NCBI GenBank assembly: GCA_964580525.1 | Contig: CAZOKN010000052.1 | Span: 1-11,137 of the forward strand | Reading direction: 5' to 3' | Length of the DNA: 11,137 nucleotides | Source of the DNA: CAZOKN01 sp964580525 | GTDB lineage: Bacteria > Pseudomonadota > Alphaproteobacteria > Rickettsiales > UBA6187 | In this document: positions 1 through 7,820 of the stretch, piece by piece | Layout of the letters: the number at the start of each line of letters is the position of its first letter | How positions within the stretch are numbered: the first letter of the stretch is position 1 | Program-made: the position numbers and the translations under genes | The notes under the pieces: model-generated | What the model saw: the letters and a program-made list of their open reading frames with translations, nothing else | Told to the model about the DNA's origin: nothing | Databases searched by the model: none

Positions 1-118
1 AACTAGCGCTGCTGAAGAAGCAAGACGTGCTAGCGAAGCTGCTGAGAGAGCTGCCGCTGCTGCTGAAGCTGCGAGCATGAAATCAGATCGTATTTTCAAA
101 GCTTCTCAGAAAAAGTAG
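1..118 (+). CDS. C-terminal end of an OprI/Lpp-like alanine-zipper lipoprotein (partial)
   Basis: The frame beginning at base 2 is open for 38 codons and stops at TAG 116-118; the start lies outside the window. The residues are almost all Ala, Glu, Arg and Ser in a heptad-like pattern, which implies a long alanine-rich helix. It ends in Phe-Lys-Ala-Ser-Gln-Lys-Lys. This resembles the tail of Pseudomonas OprI (a small trimeric coiled-coil lipoprotein ending in Lys-Ala-Ser-Arg-Lys). In the Lpp/OprI family the C-terminal lysine is the residue joined to diaminopimelate of peptidoglycan, anchoring the outer membrane. The convergent neighbour 7 bases away is an L,D-transpeptidase, the enzyme class that makes this bond, which supports the reading. 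The lipobox and N-terminus cannot be seen, so another alanine-rich coiled-coil protein remains possible. Confidence 0.7.
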   Translation, partial: TSAAEEARRASEAAERAAAAAEAASMKSDRIFKASQKK

Positions 119-125
119 TTTAGAA

Positions 126-1115
126 TTACTCAGGATTTGAACCCTGACTCTCATCATCTACAGAATTATCTTCGATTGGTTTTTCTTCTGTAGTTGGTTT
201 TTGGTCAGGGTTTTTATTTTTCTTAGAGAATATAGCAATAGGGATTCCTTCCCTTTTTATCATAGCATTTTCCACTTCATGCCATTTAATACCTTCGGCC
301 TTGCCCACCGCTTTTTCAACATCTCTGTAAATCTCCATTTTCATAGTAGGCTCAGGAACCTGATATTTATCTGCTATTAAATCTATCTCTTCCTGTGTTG
401 GGGAAACTTCTAAAAATAACGTTCCATCCCACCAACCTAGCTTATAAGGCATATCGACAATGGTAACCTTGGTACCAACCTGAACAGCATTAAACAAAGC
501 TTCTATATCTTCAGGATACATGCGAATACAACCATGACTCGATCTTGTGCCTATGCCATAAGGTTTGTTAGTGCCATGAATGGCAATGCCATCTTCCGCA
601 AGACTAAGGGCGTAAGCGCCCATAGGATTGTCAGGACCTGCCGGAACAACATCAGGCAAATCAGGATTTTCTGCCCTAATTGATGCTGGTGGTGTCCATG
701 AAGGATTTTTTCTTTTCATAACAATTTTGTTCGGGCCAAGCGGCGTCTGCCATCCTTCGCGGCCTATGCCTATAGGAAAAGTCATAACTTTTTCTTTATC
801 AGGATAATAATAGAGGCGAAGCTCAGGTAAATTAACCACTATGCCTTTATGCTCAGCTTTTGGCAGAATATATAAAGCTGGAACTGTCAGGAAAGAACCT
901 TTCTCCGGCAGCCATGGATCAACACCCTGATTGGCGGATATAATCTCAACAATTCCCACATCAAATCGACGCGAAAGCGCGTATAAATCATCTTCATCAC
1001 CAATGGTATAATATTTCAGTTCTCCCGCTACATCTTCAGTAACAGAATATGTTGCTGCAAAACATGGTGCAGATGAGAATAATAATATTGATAATATTAG
1101 CGTTCTAAACAACAT
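126..1115 (-). CDS. LysM and YkuD-domain L,D-transpeptidase (ErfK/YbiS family), periplasmic
   Basis: A 329-residue exported enzyme. Residues 1-20 form a signal peptide ending Cys-Phe-Ala. A LysM-like segment at about 35-85 (Tyr-Thr-Ile-Gly-Asp onset, Ala-Asn-Gln-Gly-Val-Asp-Pro-Trp-Leu-Pro) would bind glycan. The YkuD catalytic domain covers about 90-222 and carries His180-Gly-Thr and Ser193-His-Gly-Cys196-Ile-Arg-Met, the family signature with Cys196 as the nucleophile. Family members cleave the L,D bond of tetrapeptide stems and form 3-3 crosslinks or join Lpp/OprI-type lipoproteins to diaminopimelate. The convergent alanine-zipper gene makes lipoprotein anchoring the more likely job here. 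A hydrophilic Lys/Glu/Asp/Pro-rich tail follows residue about 295 and is probably disordered. Start ATG 1113-1115 directly gives the signal peptide; an AGGGAAG sequence lies 12 bases upstream. It follows the MFS gene on the same strand at 115 bases and may share its transcript. Confidence 0.9.
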   Translation of the reverse strand: MLFRTLILSILLFSSAPCFAATYSVTEDVAGELKYYTIGDEDDLYALSRRFDVGIVEIISANQGVDPWLPEKGSFLTVPALYILPKAEHKGIVVNLPELRLYYYPDKEKVMTFPIGIGREGWQTPLGPNKIVMKRKNPSWTPPASIRAENPDLPDVVPAGPDNPMGAYALSLAEDGIAIHGTNKPYGIGTRSSHGCIRMYPEDIEALFNAVQVGTKVTIVDMPYKLGWWDGTLFLEVSPTQEEIDLIADKYQVPEPTMKMEIYRDVEKAVGKAEGIKWHEVENAMIKREGIPIAIFSKKNKNPDQKPTTEEKPIEDNSVDDESQGSNPE

Positions 1116-1119
1116 AACT

Positions 1120-1215
1120 TTATAAAACTTCCCTAACTTTTCTAGCTATTCTTACACCGCGATAATTCGAATGAGATATTTTACGTATAATAGAATCTGC
1201 TGCTTTTTGATACAT
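1120..1215 (-). CDS. possible 31-residue basic small protein, or displaced C-terminal tail of the MFS transporter
   Basis: ATG 1213-1215 opens a 31-codon frame ending at TAA 1120-1122, four bases before the L,D-transpeptidase ATG. The peptide is basic (many Arg and Lys) and could form an amphipathic helix; it has no signal peptide or membrane segment. It is in the same frame as the upstream MFS gene: from the MFS TAG (1231-1233) five sense codons lead into this ATG without another stop. It may therefore be a small coupled gene, a readthrough extension, or the remains of a longer transporter tail cut by a nonsense change. No convincing ribosome binding site precedes the ATG. I do not recognise the sequence, and chance openness of a 31-codon frame is quite possible. 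Confidence 0.25.
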   Translation of the reverse strand: MYQKAADSIIRKISHSNYRGVRIARKVREVL

Positions 1216-1230
1216 TGGCCAATACCCGCA

Positions 1231-2727
1231 CTATTTTTTCTTTTTGACAAGATTAACCATCATTGCCATAGGCGTCATGGTTAAATCGCGGAGACCATCA
1301 ACAGTTGATAAGGATTTTAATACTTTACCGGTATCCATCATAATTTCGCGAATCATTACTTTTTCATGAACTGCACCATCTTCTTCAACGAGAGCAAGTC
1401 TGCGCAGAGCATATAACCCAAGTATTGAAGATAATACGAAGAAAAAGTCCCAGTTTTCTATGCTGAGAGTATTGATAAAAATCTCACCCTTTGCATCCTG
1501 CCAATGTATGTCGAATGATAAAATTTTATCTTCAAAATAATCCGCAAATAATCCCCCGAATAAAGGTGCAATACCCGCAGCCATTGAAGTTAAAACCGTG
1601 TTAATCGCTAAATATGATGTAGCTTTACGGCTTGGTGTGAATTTCATAGCTATATTTGCTGTTGTCAAACTTACCCCCGACATCGCAACACCCATAATAA
1701 TGTGTATAACTATAATCATTGGGGTAGTATATTTATGTTTGTCTGGGAAAGTCAGGAACGTCCAGCTGAATATACAGAAAATAAAAATCGTGCCACAAAT
1801 AGCCAATACATTCTTGTTACTGAATCTATCAATATAACGTCCCCAAGTTTTTAGAGAAAAAGCGTTTACTATCTGGCTCATAAGAGTAATAGCTACAACA
1901 AATAGCATGTCATATTTTAGGGTTTTTAACATATAAACCGCAAAAAATGGCGATGCCAGGTTGATAGCAAAGTTCCACGACATCAAAAAATAAATAAGCT
2001 TACGGAAATTTTCATTGCGCAAAGGCTCTTTAAGATAATCTAGCGTGAAGTTTTTACGATAGTCATCAGCTTCCGGCTCATGCATTTTAGGGTGTGGAAT
2101 TTTCATTATAATAAATGCGCTGATCATACCAGCCAAACATCCGCTCAAATATAGAGAGGAATAGCCAATCACATCTTTATCACTAAATTCATGTTTCCAC
2201 CAATCGAGGAAGAAACCTGCTCCTAAGCCCAAAAACGCAGCAATACTTGTCGTAAAAAACATTCTTCTGCTATAAAAACGTCCCATTATCACCTTGGGTA
2301 CAAGATCGCGCATCCACGAATTCCAACCACAACCAGCCAACGCACCCACACAATAGCGCATAGCAACACCAAATATAACTAAAGCCAAAGCCATATGCTG
2401 AGTAGGGGCAAACGGTGCAACTGCAACAACAAGTAAAAAGCTACGGCCTATAAAACATGAGATGGCCACAATTTTTCTTCTGTTGCGATATCTTTCAACT
2501 AGATTAATTGCTAAAATTTGGAACAAGTTAGAAAGAAATGGGATAGCTCCTAAAAGACCAACCACCATGTTAGACGCGCCCAATTGCAGAGCCATACCAA
2601 TCAAAAAAACGCCCTTGGTGAGAGACTCCATTGTTTGGCTTGCCATTCCTTCGAACACAACAAGACGCAAACCACGCTCTGTTTCTTCATAGGATAGCCG
2701 TTCTCGAGGTTTTACCTCAGCAGTCAT
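1231..2727 (-). CDS. MFS transporter, 12-helix, unknown substrate
   Basis: A 498-residue inner-membrane protein with about twelve hydrophobic segments, typical of the major facilitator superfamily. A basic loop between helices 2 and 3 (Glu-Arg-Tyr-Arg-Asn-Arg-Arg-Lys, residues 78-85) is where MFS motif A normally lies. Residues 134-155 hold a Gly-Trp-Asn-Ser-Trp-Met-Arg-Asp-Leu-Val-Pro stretch followed by Gly-Arg-Phe-Tyr-Ser-Arg-Arg, a pattern I associate with a broadly spread, poorly characterised MFS group. A hydrophilic insert at about 208-240 matches the usual central cytoplasmic loop. The C-terminus is basic (four lysines). ATG 2725-2727 is taken as the start because it precedes a typical cytoplasmic N-terminus; only a weak ribosome site is present. 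It is the first gene of a minus-strand pair with the L,D-transpeptidase. The substrate cannot be inferred; an efflux or wall-precursor role would be speculation. Confidence 0.85.
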   Translation of the reverse strand: MTAEVKPRERLSYEETERGLRLVVFEGMASQTMESLTKGVFLIGMALQLGASNMVVGLLGAIPFLSNLFQILAINLVERYRNRRKIVAISCFIGRSFLLVVAVAPFAPTQHMALALVIFGVAMRYCVGALAGCGWNSWMRDLVPKVIMGRFYSRRMFFTTSIAAFLGLGAGFFLDWWKHEFSDKDVIGYSSLYLSGCLAGMISAFIIMKIPHPKMHEPEADDYRKNFTLDYLKEPLRNENFRKLIYFLMSWNFAINLASPFFAVYMLKTLKYDMLFVVAITLMSQIVNAFSLKTWGRYIDRFSNKNVLAICGTIFIFCIFSWTFLTFPDKHKYTTPMIIVIHIIMGVAMSGVSLTTANIAMKFTPSRKATSYLAINTVLTSMAAGIAPLFGGLFADYFEDKILSFDIHWQDAKGEIFINTLSIENWDFFFVLSSILGLYALRRLALVEEDGAVHEKVMIREIMMDTGKVLKSLSTVDGLRDLTMTPMAMMVNLVKKKK

Positions 2728-2766
2728 ATTCTTAAGACTCTATTAAAAAATTACCTATTTTCTTTT

Positions 2767-2794
2767 ATGTTACGCTTTTTTGTACGAAAATCAA
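2767..2794 (-). promoter_or_regulatory. candidate sigma-70 promoter for the MFS gene
   Basis: Read on the minus strand, TTGATT (2794-2789) and TAACAT (2772-2767) are separated by 16 bases. Each matches four of six consensus positions. Transcription would start near 2760 and leave a leader of about 33 bases before the ATG. The surrounding DNA is very AT-rich, so similar matches arise by chance. Confidence 0.3.
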
Positions 2795-2976
2795 ACAAAT
2801 TATTGGTTTTATTGCCAAATGGAAACACAAACAATACATATTTACTGGCTAAAAATTTTCCATACCAAAAATTAACATTGACTTGTATCATTACTGTGTT
2901 ATTGATTGGGCATATTAGGATGATTCCTATTATTTAGGGTTTGCAACATATTGTTTTATTAAGATTTTTATTTTAT

Positions 2977-4980
2977 ATGTTACTTAACAAAAAACAGTTT
3001 ATTAGAACCCTTCCCGCAAGAGTAAAGCGCCTCGTAGTAGGAAAAGCAATAAATCCACTGCAAAAAGGCATCCAAAATCATATAGCACTTGTAACATTTT
3101 TTGCGTGGGTTGGCCTTGGTGCCGACGGTATATCATCATCATGCTATGGTCCGGAAGAAGCATTCATCGCCCTTGGTGAACACAAGCACCTGGCTATATT
3201 TTTGGCTATTGCCACCGCTCTTACAGTTTTCATTATAGCATTTGCATATCTTCAGGTTATAAAATTATTCCCACATGGTGGTGGTGGATATAGGGTTGCA
3301 ACAACATTGCTTGGCCCAAAGGCCGGCCTTGTTTCTGGCTCTGCATTGATTGTTGATTATGTACTTACAATAGCAATTTCAATCGCCAGCGGTGTTGATG
3401 CGCTTTTCAGTATAATGCCATCCTCCATACAATCCGCCAAGCTACCAGTTGAGTTTTTCTTCGTCATGCTGCTCACATACCTTAATTTGCGTGGTATGAA
3501 GGAATCAGTCAAAATTCTGATGCCTATTTTCTTAAGCTTTATGGCAACTCACGTATTCCTGATTTTATACGGTATTTCAGCCCACTCTGCAGGTTTGGCA
3601 GATTTATTCCCACAAGCAATAGATGACTCTAAAAAAATGTCTGCCGAAATAGGCTGGTTCGCAGTTTTGGCTCTTTTCTTAAGAGCATTTTCTCTTGGTG
3701 GTGGTACATACACAGGATTAGAAGCAGTATCAAACAGTTTGCACAATCTTGCAGAGCCAAAAGTAAAAACCGGCAAAACAACGATGTGGTGTATAGCTTT
3801 TTCTTTGGCATTCATGGCTGGCGGAATTATCCTGCTTTATCTACTTTGGGGCGCTCATCATGTTGAAGGGGAAACTCTAAACGCAACAGTATTCAAAAAA
3901 ATTACCGCTCATTGGAGTATAAATGGATTTAATTTTTCTCCATTTTTCGTAGGACTTGTACTATTGCTGGAAGCAGGAATATTATTTGTAGCAGCCAACA
4001 CAGGCTTTTTAGCTGGTCCCCCTGTTCTTTCAAACATGTCCATAGATCGCTGGATGCCTTCATTTTTCGGCTCACTTTCCAGCCGTCTAGTGACTAAAAA
4101 TGCAGTGATGATTATGGGCGGTTCAGCCCTTGGAATTCTGTTGATAACTTCCGGGGAAGTTAGCTTGCTAGTTGTGTTGTACAGCATAAACGTATTTTTA
4201 ACATTCACTCTGTCTTTCGCAGGTATTTGCAGATACCACATTAAGAACCGTAAGAAAGCCCAATCATTTAAAACATGGATATGGGATTTATCAGCCGTAC
4301 TTCTTGCTATGATAATCTGCGGCGGAATATTGATTATAACCGTAGTTGAAAAATTCACCACTGGTGGCTGGATTACAGTTCTTATAACAAGCGTAATAGT
4401 TTTTGGCTGTATCTTGATAAAGAGACATTATTGCGGAGTAACTAATAAAATAAACACTGTGGAAGAGCATTTAACTGAAGTATTTGAATCAGGAAAAGCT
4501 GTAAAACCTCCACATATCAACAAAGATTTACCTACGGCTGTTTTGTTGGTTAGTAGAGTGTTTGCGAGTGGCTTGACTTCCTTTGAATATGTTCAGGAAA
4601 AATTCCCAGGTATTTTCAAAAACTTCATATTTGTCAGTGTTGGTGAAATCGACATAGAAAGATTAATTGACGATGAAAAATTAAAACAAAGCCGCAGCGA
4701 CATCAAAACAATGTTAAAACGCTATGTTGATCTATGCCACCGCAAAGGTATCCCTAGCGAAGAATATCATGCTTATGGCACTGATATATTAGCTAAGCTT
4801 TCTGGGATAACGGACAAAATTATAAAAGAATACCCACATGCAATCTTCTTCACGAGTAAGCTTTTCTCAGGCAATGAAACGTTGTTCACAAGAATGCTGC
4901 ACAACCCAGTAAGTTACCTTCTACAACGTAGATTAAATGCTAAGGGTAAAGTTCTGGTTATCATTCCTATTAGAGTTTAG
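2977..4980 (+). CDS. KimA-like APC-superfamily cation permease with C-terminal USP-like domain
   Basis: A 667-residue inner-membrane transporter. About twelve helices are followed by a cytoplasmic domain at roughly 519-667 with alternating beta-strand and helix character, as in KimA, whose C-terminus is universal-stress-protein-like. Similarity to Bacillus subtilis KimA (YdaO), a K+/H+ symporter, is visible in the Gly-Ala-Asp50-Gly-Ile-Ser-Ser-Ser-Cys-Tyr57-Gly block, the Pro-His-Gly-Gly-Gly-Gly-Tyr loop, Val-Asp127-Tyr128-Val-Leu-Thr131, and Tyr-Thr246-Gly-Leu-Glu-Ala-Val-Ser-Asn. These Asp, Tyr and Thr positions align with those reported to line the K+ site of KimA, and Tyr402 fits the helix-10 tyrosine. 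Potassium uptake is thus likely, although many relatives are annotated only as amino-acid permeases. ATG 2977 is preferred; an in-frame TTG at 2941 would add 12 residues and sits just behind a weak AGGGT. rlmJ follows after 39 bases. Confidence 0.85.
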   Translation: MLLNKKQFIRTLPARVKRLVVGKAINPLQKGIQNHIALVTFFAWVGLGADGISSSCYGPEEAFIALGEHKHLAIFLAIATALTVFIIAFAYLQVIKLFPHGGGGYRVATTLLGPKAGLVSGSALIVDYVLTIAISIASGVDALFSIMPSSIQSAKLPVEFFFVMLLTYLNLRGMKESVKILMPIFLSFMATHVFLILYGISAHSAGLADLFPQAIDDSKKMSAEIGWFAVLALFLRAFSLGGGTYTGLEAVSNSLHNLAEPKVKTGKTTMWCIAFSLAFMAGGIILLYLLWGAHHVEGETLNATVFKKITAHWSINGFNFSPFFVGLVLLLEAGILFVAANTGFLAGPPVLSNMSIDRWMPSFFGSLSSRLVTKNAVMIMGGSALGILLITSGEVSLLVVLYSINVFLTFTLSFAGICRYHIKNRKKAQSFKTWIWDLSAVLLAMIICGGILIITVVEKFTTGGWITVLITSVIVFGCILIKRHYCGVTNKINTVEEHLTEVFESGKAVKPPHINKDLPTAVLLVSRVFASGLTSFEYVQEKFPGIFKNFIFVSVGEIDIERLIDDEKLKQSRSDIKTMLKRYVDLCHRKGIPSEEYHAYGTDILAKLSGITDKIIKEYPHAIFFTSKLFSGNETLFTRMLHNPVSYLLQRRLNAKGKVLVIIPIRV

Positions 4981-5019
4981 AACTGCCAGCCATATCAAGC
5001 TCGGCTTTGGTAAAAATTT

Positions 5020-5859
5020 ATGAATTACAGACACATCTATCACGCTGGTAATTTTGCCGATGTTATAAAGCACATAGTGCTTATGCAAATATTGGAACAT
5101 TTGAAAAAAAAGGATTCGCCGTTTTTTGTACTTGATACGCATTCCGGAATAGGCCTTTACAAACTAAATTCCGAACAGGCACAAAAAACCAAAGAGGCTG
5201 AAAAGGGCATCCAATCGTTAATTAATCTAAATCCAAAAAATGAGCTTTTGGTTAATTATATCAATTTAGTAAAAGAATTTAACCAATCAGGTGATATAAA
5301 TGCATATCCGGGCTCTCCAGCCATAACTGCCAAACTCATTCGCCAACAAGATCGATTTATCGCTAACGAGCTTCATCCTGAAGATTACAAAACTTTATGC
5401 GATTATTCTGCTAGTCTTTACACATCATTTAAAGTTCTAAACATTGATGCCTATCAGGCAATGAGGGCAAATATTCCACCGAAGGAAAAACGTGGCCTGA
5501 TTTTAATCGACCCACCTTTTGAAGAAAAAGACGAATTTGCCACTCTGACAAAACAATTGCAACATGCCTTGCCGAAATGGGGACATGGTATTTTTATGAT
5601 ATGGTTTCCACTAAAAGCGCATTTACCAATAAGTAATTTTTACAACGATATAAAATTATTAAACATTCCAAAAACATTACTTATAGAATGTTTTATCGAA
5701 AAGCCTACAACACCAGAAAAGCTAACAGGCTGTGGATTAATTATTATGAATACACCTTGGAAAATTGATGAAAATATAATTAATGCCAAGAAAGATTTAG
5801 AAACTGCAATCTGCCCTTCACATGTACCAGGAATAAATGTTAAATGGATCGTTGAATAA
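5020..5859 (+). CDS. rlmJ: 23S rRNA (adenine-2030-N6)-methyltransferase
   Basis: RlmJ uses S-adenosylmethionine to methylate N6 of A2030 in 23S rRNA. The 279-residue length matches the E. coli protein (280). The N-terminus shows the family signature Tyr-Arg-His...His-Ala-Gly-Asn-Phe-Ala-Asp-Val-Ile-Lys-His (residues 3-18). Leu-Asp-Thr-His-Ser-Gly-Ile-Gly at 38-45 is the cofactor-binding loop, and Asp164-Pro-Pro-Phe167 is the catalytic N6-adenine methyltransferase motif IV, here with Phe in place of the usual Tyr. Asn-Glu-Leu-His-Pro-Glu (116-121) is another conserved block. The helical insertion at about 50-100 is typical of RlmJ. ATG 5020 aligns with the known start, although no clear ribosome binding site precedes it. 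It lies between the KimA-like permease and a TPR gene on the same strand. Identification is firm. Confidence 0.95.
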   Translation: MNYRHIYHAGNFADVIKHIVLMQILEHLKKKDSPFFVLDTHSGIGLYKLNSEQAQKTKEAEKGIQSLINLNPKNELLVNYINLVKEFNQSGDINAYPGSPAITAKLIRQQDRFIANELHPEDYKTLCDYSASLYTSFKVLNIDAYQAMRANIPPKEKRGLILIDPPFEEKDEFATLTKQLQHALPKWGHGIFMIWFPLKAHLPISNFYNDIKLLNIPKTLLIECFIEKPTTPEKLTGCGLIIMNTPWKIDENIINAKKDLETAICPSHVPGINVKWIVE

Positions 5860-5918
5860 AAGTATTTCCTGGAGTATTTTCTACTATCAATAGTGCGTTA
5901 GTAAGAAGCAGGAAGCTT

Positions 5919-7430
5919 ATGGCAGACGTTGAACAACATGTTATAGATAAATTATTGAAAGATGCCATTGGGCACCACAGCAAAGGCGAATTCCCACAAG
6001 CAGAAAGTTTATATCTAAAAATACTAAGCCAACAGCCGGATAATTTTGAGGTTTTGTATAGGATGGCCAGTCTTTGCAATGTCGTAAATAATTCTGATAT
6101 GGCTATAAGATATGCCTCTGAAGCTATGAAAATAAATGCTGAGAGCTCTATTCCAATCGGCATTCTTGGACTTGCATTTCTTAAAAAACAAGAATTAGAT
6201 AAAGCAATAACCTGCTTTAAAAAAGCGATTAGTATTGAGCCAGATAATGCAGGATATTATAATAACCTAGCCAGTGCATTACATCGCCAGAAAGAATATA
6301 AGGAAGCTTCAAAATTTTCTGAGATAGCAATTTCTCTATCGCCAGATAATGGACTTATTCTCAATACCGCAGCCACTATATATGCAGATATGGGCGAGCT
6401 TGAAAAAGCCTTATCAGCATATAAAAAATCATTGCACAGCAAATATTTTACGATTAACGCTGTTTACAATACAGTTTTTTGTTTACTGTTTCTTAGAAAA
6501 TACGATGAGCTTCTTGCCTTTCTTTCTAAGATCCAAGAAGAGTCATCCTTATCTGAATTTCAAATGATAGGATTGAATGTAACCAAAGCTATTATTTATT
6601 TTAAGGACAATAATTTTGATTTGTGTAAGTCTGTCTTAAATAAAATAAATGAAATTCCAGTTGCGCCAACGCACATTCCTTTTCCCAATTACACCCATTT
6701 CCAAACATATTATAATTATCTGTTAGAATTAATTAAATTTCATTACACTAACCCTAAACTATACGAAGGAGTATATGATAAAACATTATACCTTCTAGGA
6801 GATAGTCACTGCCTATCACCAGCTTTTACAAATGTTAAAATTGGAAAAATTAATTATAAATGTAAGCCGGAATTAATTAAAGGTGCACAAGCACGCCATC
6901 TTTCCAATGCACAAAAAAATAGACATACAACAGCCTTCGATTATGTCTTAAAAGAAATACCAAAAAACTCCACGGTAGTTATAATGTTTGGCGAAATAGA
7001 TACACGCGTAGAGGATGGTATTTTGCCTTATCATAAAAAAATAGGAAAACTGGATGAGGAGTCTATTAATACAACAATAAAAAATATAGTCACAAATTAC
7101 GTTGAATTTTGTTTACATCAAGCCGAGAACAAAAGCCTAAATTTAATATTCTATGGTGTACCTGCAGATAGCATGGTTAGTATTTCTTTAGAAGATAAAA
7201 AATGGCGCTCTTATATTATCAAGAAATTTAACGAAGAATTATCTAAGATTACCAAAATTAAAGGCGTTTCATTTATAGATATATACAGTATGACTTTGAA
7301 TGAAGATAATAAAGCATCTTCAAAATACTATATTGATTCCATTCACCTCAAGCCAACATCATTTTCTAAGGCATGTAATGACTGGATGTCTTTGGACTCA
7401 TTTTGTAAATCTGTGCAACTTGTTGAATAA
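5919..7430 (+). CDS. TPR repeat protein with C-terminal SGNH/GDSL-hydrolase-like domain
   Basis: A 503-residue two-part protein without signal peptide or membrane helix. Residues 9-177 form about five 34-residue tetratricopeptide repeats (9-42, 43-76, 77-110, 111-144, 145-177), each with the Ala, Tyr and Pro-Asp-Asn positions expected. A further helical stretch runs to about 275. Residues 288-490 look like an SGNH hydrolase: Gly294-Asp-Ser296-His near a beta-strand (block I), Phe-Gly358-Glu-Ile-Asp361-Thr-Arg after a hydrophobic strand (block III, Glu-Ile-Asp replacing the usual x-Asn-Asp), and Asp473-Ser-Ile-His476-Leu (block V). Ser296, Asp473 and His476 would form the triad. SGNH enzymes are esterases or O-acyl transfer partners, often acting on glycans; TPRs usually mediate protein contacts. 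Start ATG 5919 has AGGAAG three bases upstream. The substrate is unknown. Confidence 0.75.
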   Translation: MADVEQHVIDKLLKDAIGHHSKGEFPQAESLYLKILSQQPDNFEVLYRMASLCNVVNNSDMAIRYASEAMKINAESSIPIGILGLAFLKKQELDKAITCFKKAISIEPDNAGYYNNLASALHRQKEYKEASKFSEIAISLSPDNGLILNTAATIYADMGELEKALSAYKKSLHSKYFTINAVYNTVFCLLFLRKYDELLAFLSKIQEESSLSEFQMIGLNVTKAIIYFKDNNFDLCKSVLNKINEIPVAPTHIPFPNYTHFQTYYNYLLELIKFHYTNPKLYEGVYDKTLYLLGDSHCLSPAFTNVKIGKINYKCKPELIKGAQARHLSNAQKNRHTTAFDYVLKEIPKNSTVVIMFGEIDTRVEDGILPYHKKIGKLDEESINTTIKNIVTNYVEFCLHQAENKSLNLIFYGVPADSMVSISLEDKKWRSYIIKKFNEELSKITKIKGVSFIDIYSMTLNEDNKASSKYYIDSIHLKPTSFSKACNDWMSLDSFCKSVQLVE

Positions 7431-7461
7431 AATTAATTTTAAAATCTTATAGAAAAATTTT

Positions 7462-7812
7462 ATGAACCAATTTCTTACACCAATAACTACAATAGGTTTA
7501 CTACTCCTATCAAATGTTTTTATGACATTCGCATGGTATGGCCATCTGAAGTTTAAATCCTATCCATTATATATCGTTATATTGGTGAGCTGGGGAATTG
7601 CATTTGCGGAATATTGCTTTCAAGTGCCGGCAAACAGGATGGGATATGGCTATTTCTCCGCTGCTCAACTGAAAACTATTCAAGAAATTATTACCCTATG
7701 TGTGTTTGTAGTATTTTCAATTTTTTATCTTGGTGAGCCCATAAAATGGAATCATGTTGTAGGTTTTTGCCTGATAGTTTTAGCGGCTTTTTTTATTTTC
7801 AAAGAATGGTAG
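7462..7812 (+). CDS. DUF486 (DMT-superfamily) small four-helix membrane protein
   Basis: A 116-residue inner-membrane protein with four predicted helices at about 5-24, 35-52, 73-91 and 97-113. The blocks Thr-Phe-Ala-Trp-Tyr-Gly-His-Leu-Lys-Phe (22-31), Phe-Ala-Glu-Tyr...Val-Pro-Ala-Asn-Arg-Met-Gly-Tyr (48-62), Leu-Lys-Thr-Ile-Gln-Glu (70-75) and Tyr-Leu-Gly-Glu (89-92) are characteristic of DUF486, a half-sized relative of drug/metabolite transporters. Such proteins are presumed to work as dimers, but no substrate is established for this family. ATG 7462 starts directly before the first helix; the ribosome site is weak. It follows the TPR-SGNH gene by 31 bases and converges on the dehydrogenase gene with only 8 bases between the stops. 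Confidence 0.85.
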   Translation: MNQFLTPITTIGLLLLSNVFMTFAWYGHLKFKSYPLYIVILVSWGIAFAEYCFQVPANRMGYGYFSAAQLKTIQEIITLCVFVVFSIFYLGEPIKWNHVVGFCLIVLAAFFIFKEW

Positions 7813-7820
7813 AATAATAT

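Noticed and set aside
112..130. Bidirectional terminator between the alanine-zipper gene and the L,D-transpeptidase gene
   Set aside because: Only a four-base AGTA/TACT match; too weak for a stem.
2878..2906. TTGACT-17-ATTGAT as promoter of the KimA-like gene
   Set aside because: The -35 box is fair but the -10 match is poor; a promoter is expected in 2728-2940 but I cannot place it.
3909..4361. 150-codon minus-strand open frame
   Set aside because: It lies wholly inside the KimA-like permease gene on the other strand and its product has no recognisable fold; the permease frame is clearly the coding one.
5858..5884. Possible terminator hairpin after rlmJ
   Set aside because: The repeated AGTATTT is a direct repeat, not inverted, so it cannot fold into a stem.
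5840..6163. 107-codon minus-strand open frame across the rlmJ end and TPR start
   Set aside because: Antisense to TPR repeats; Ser/Leu-rich translation typical of a reversed frame.
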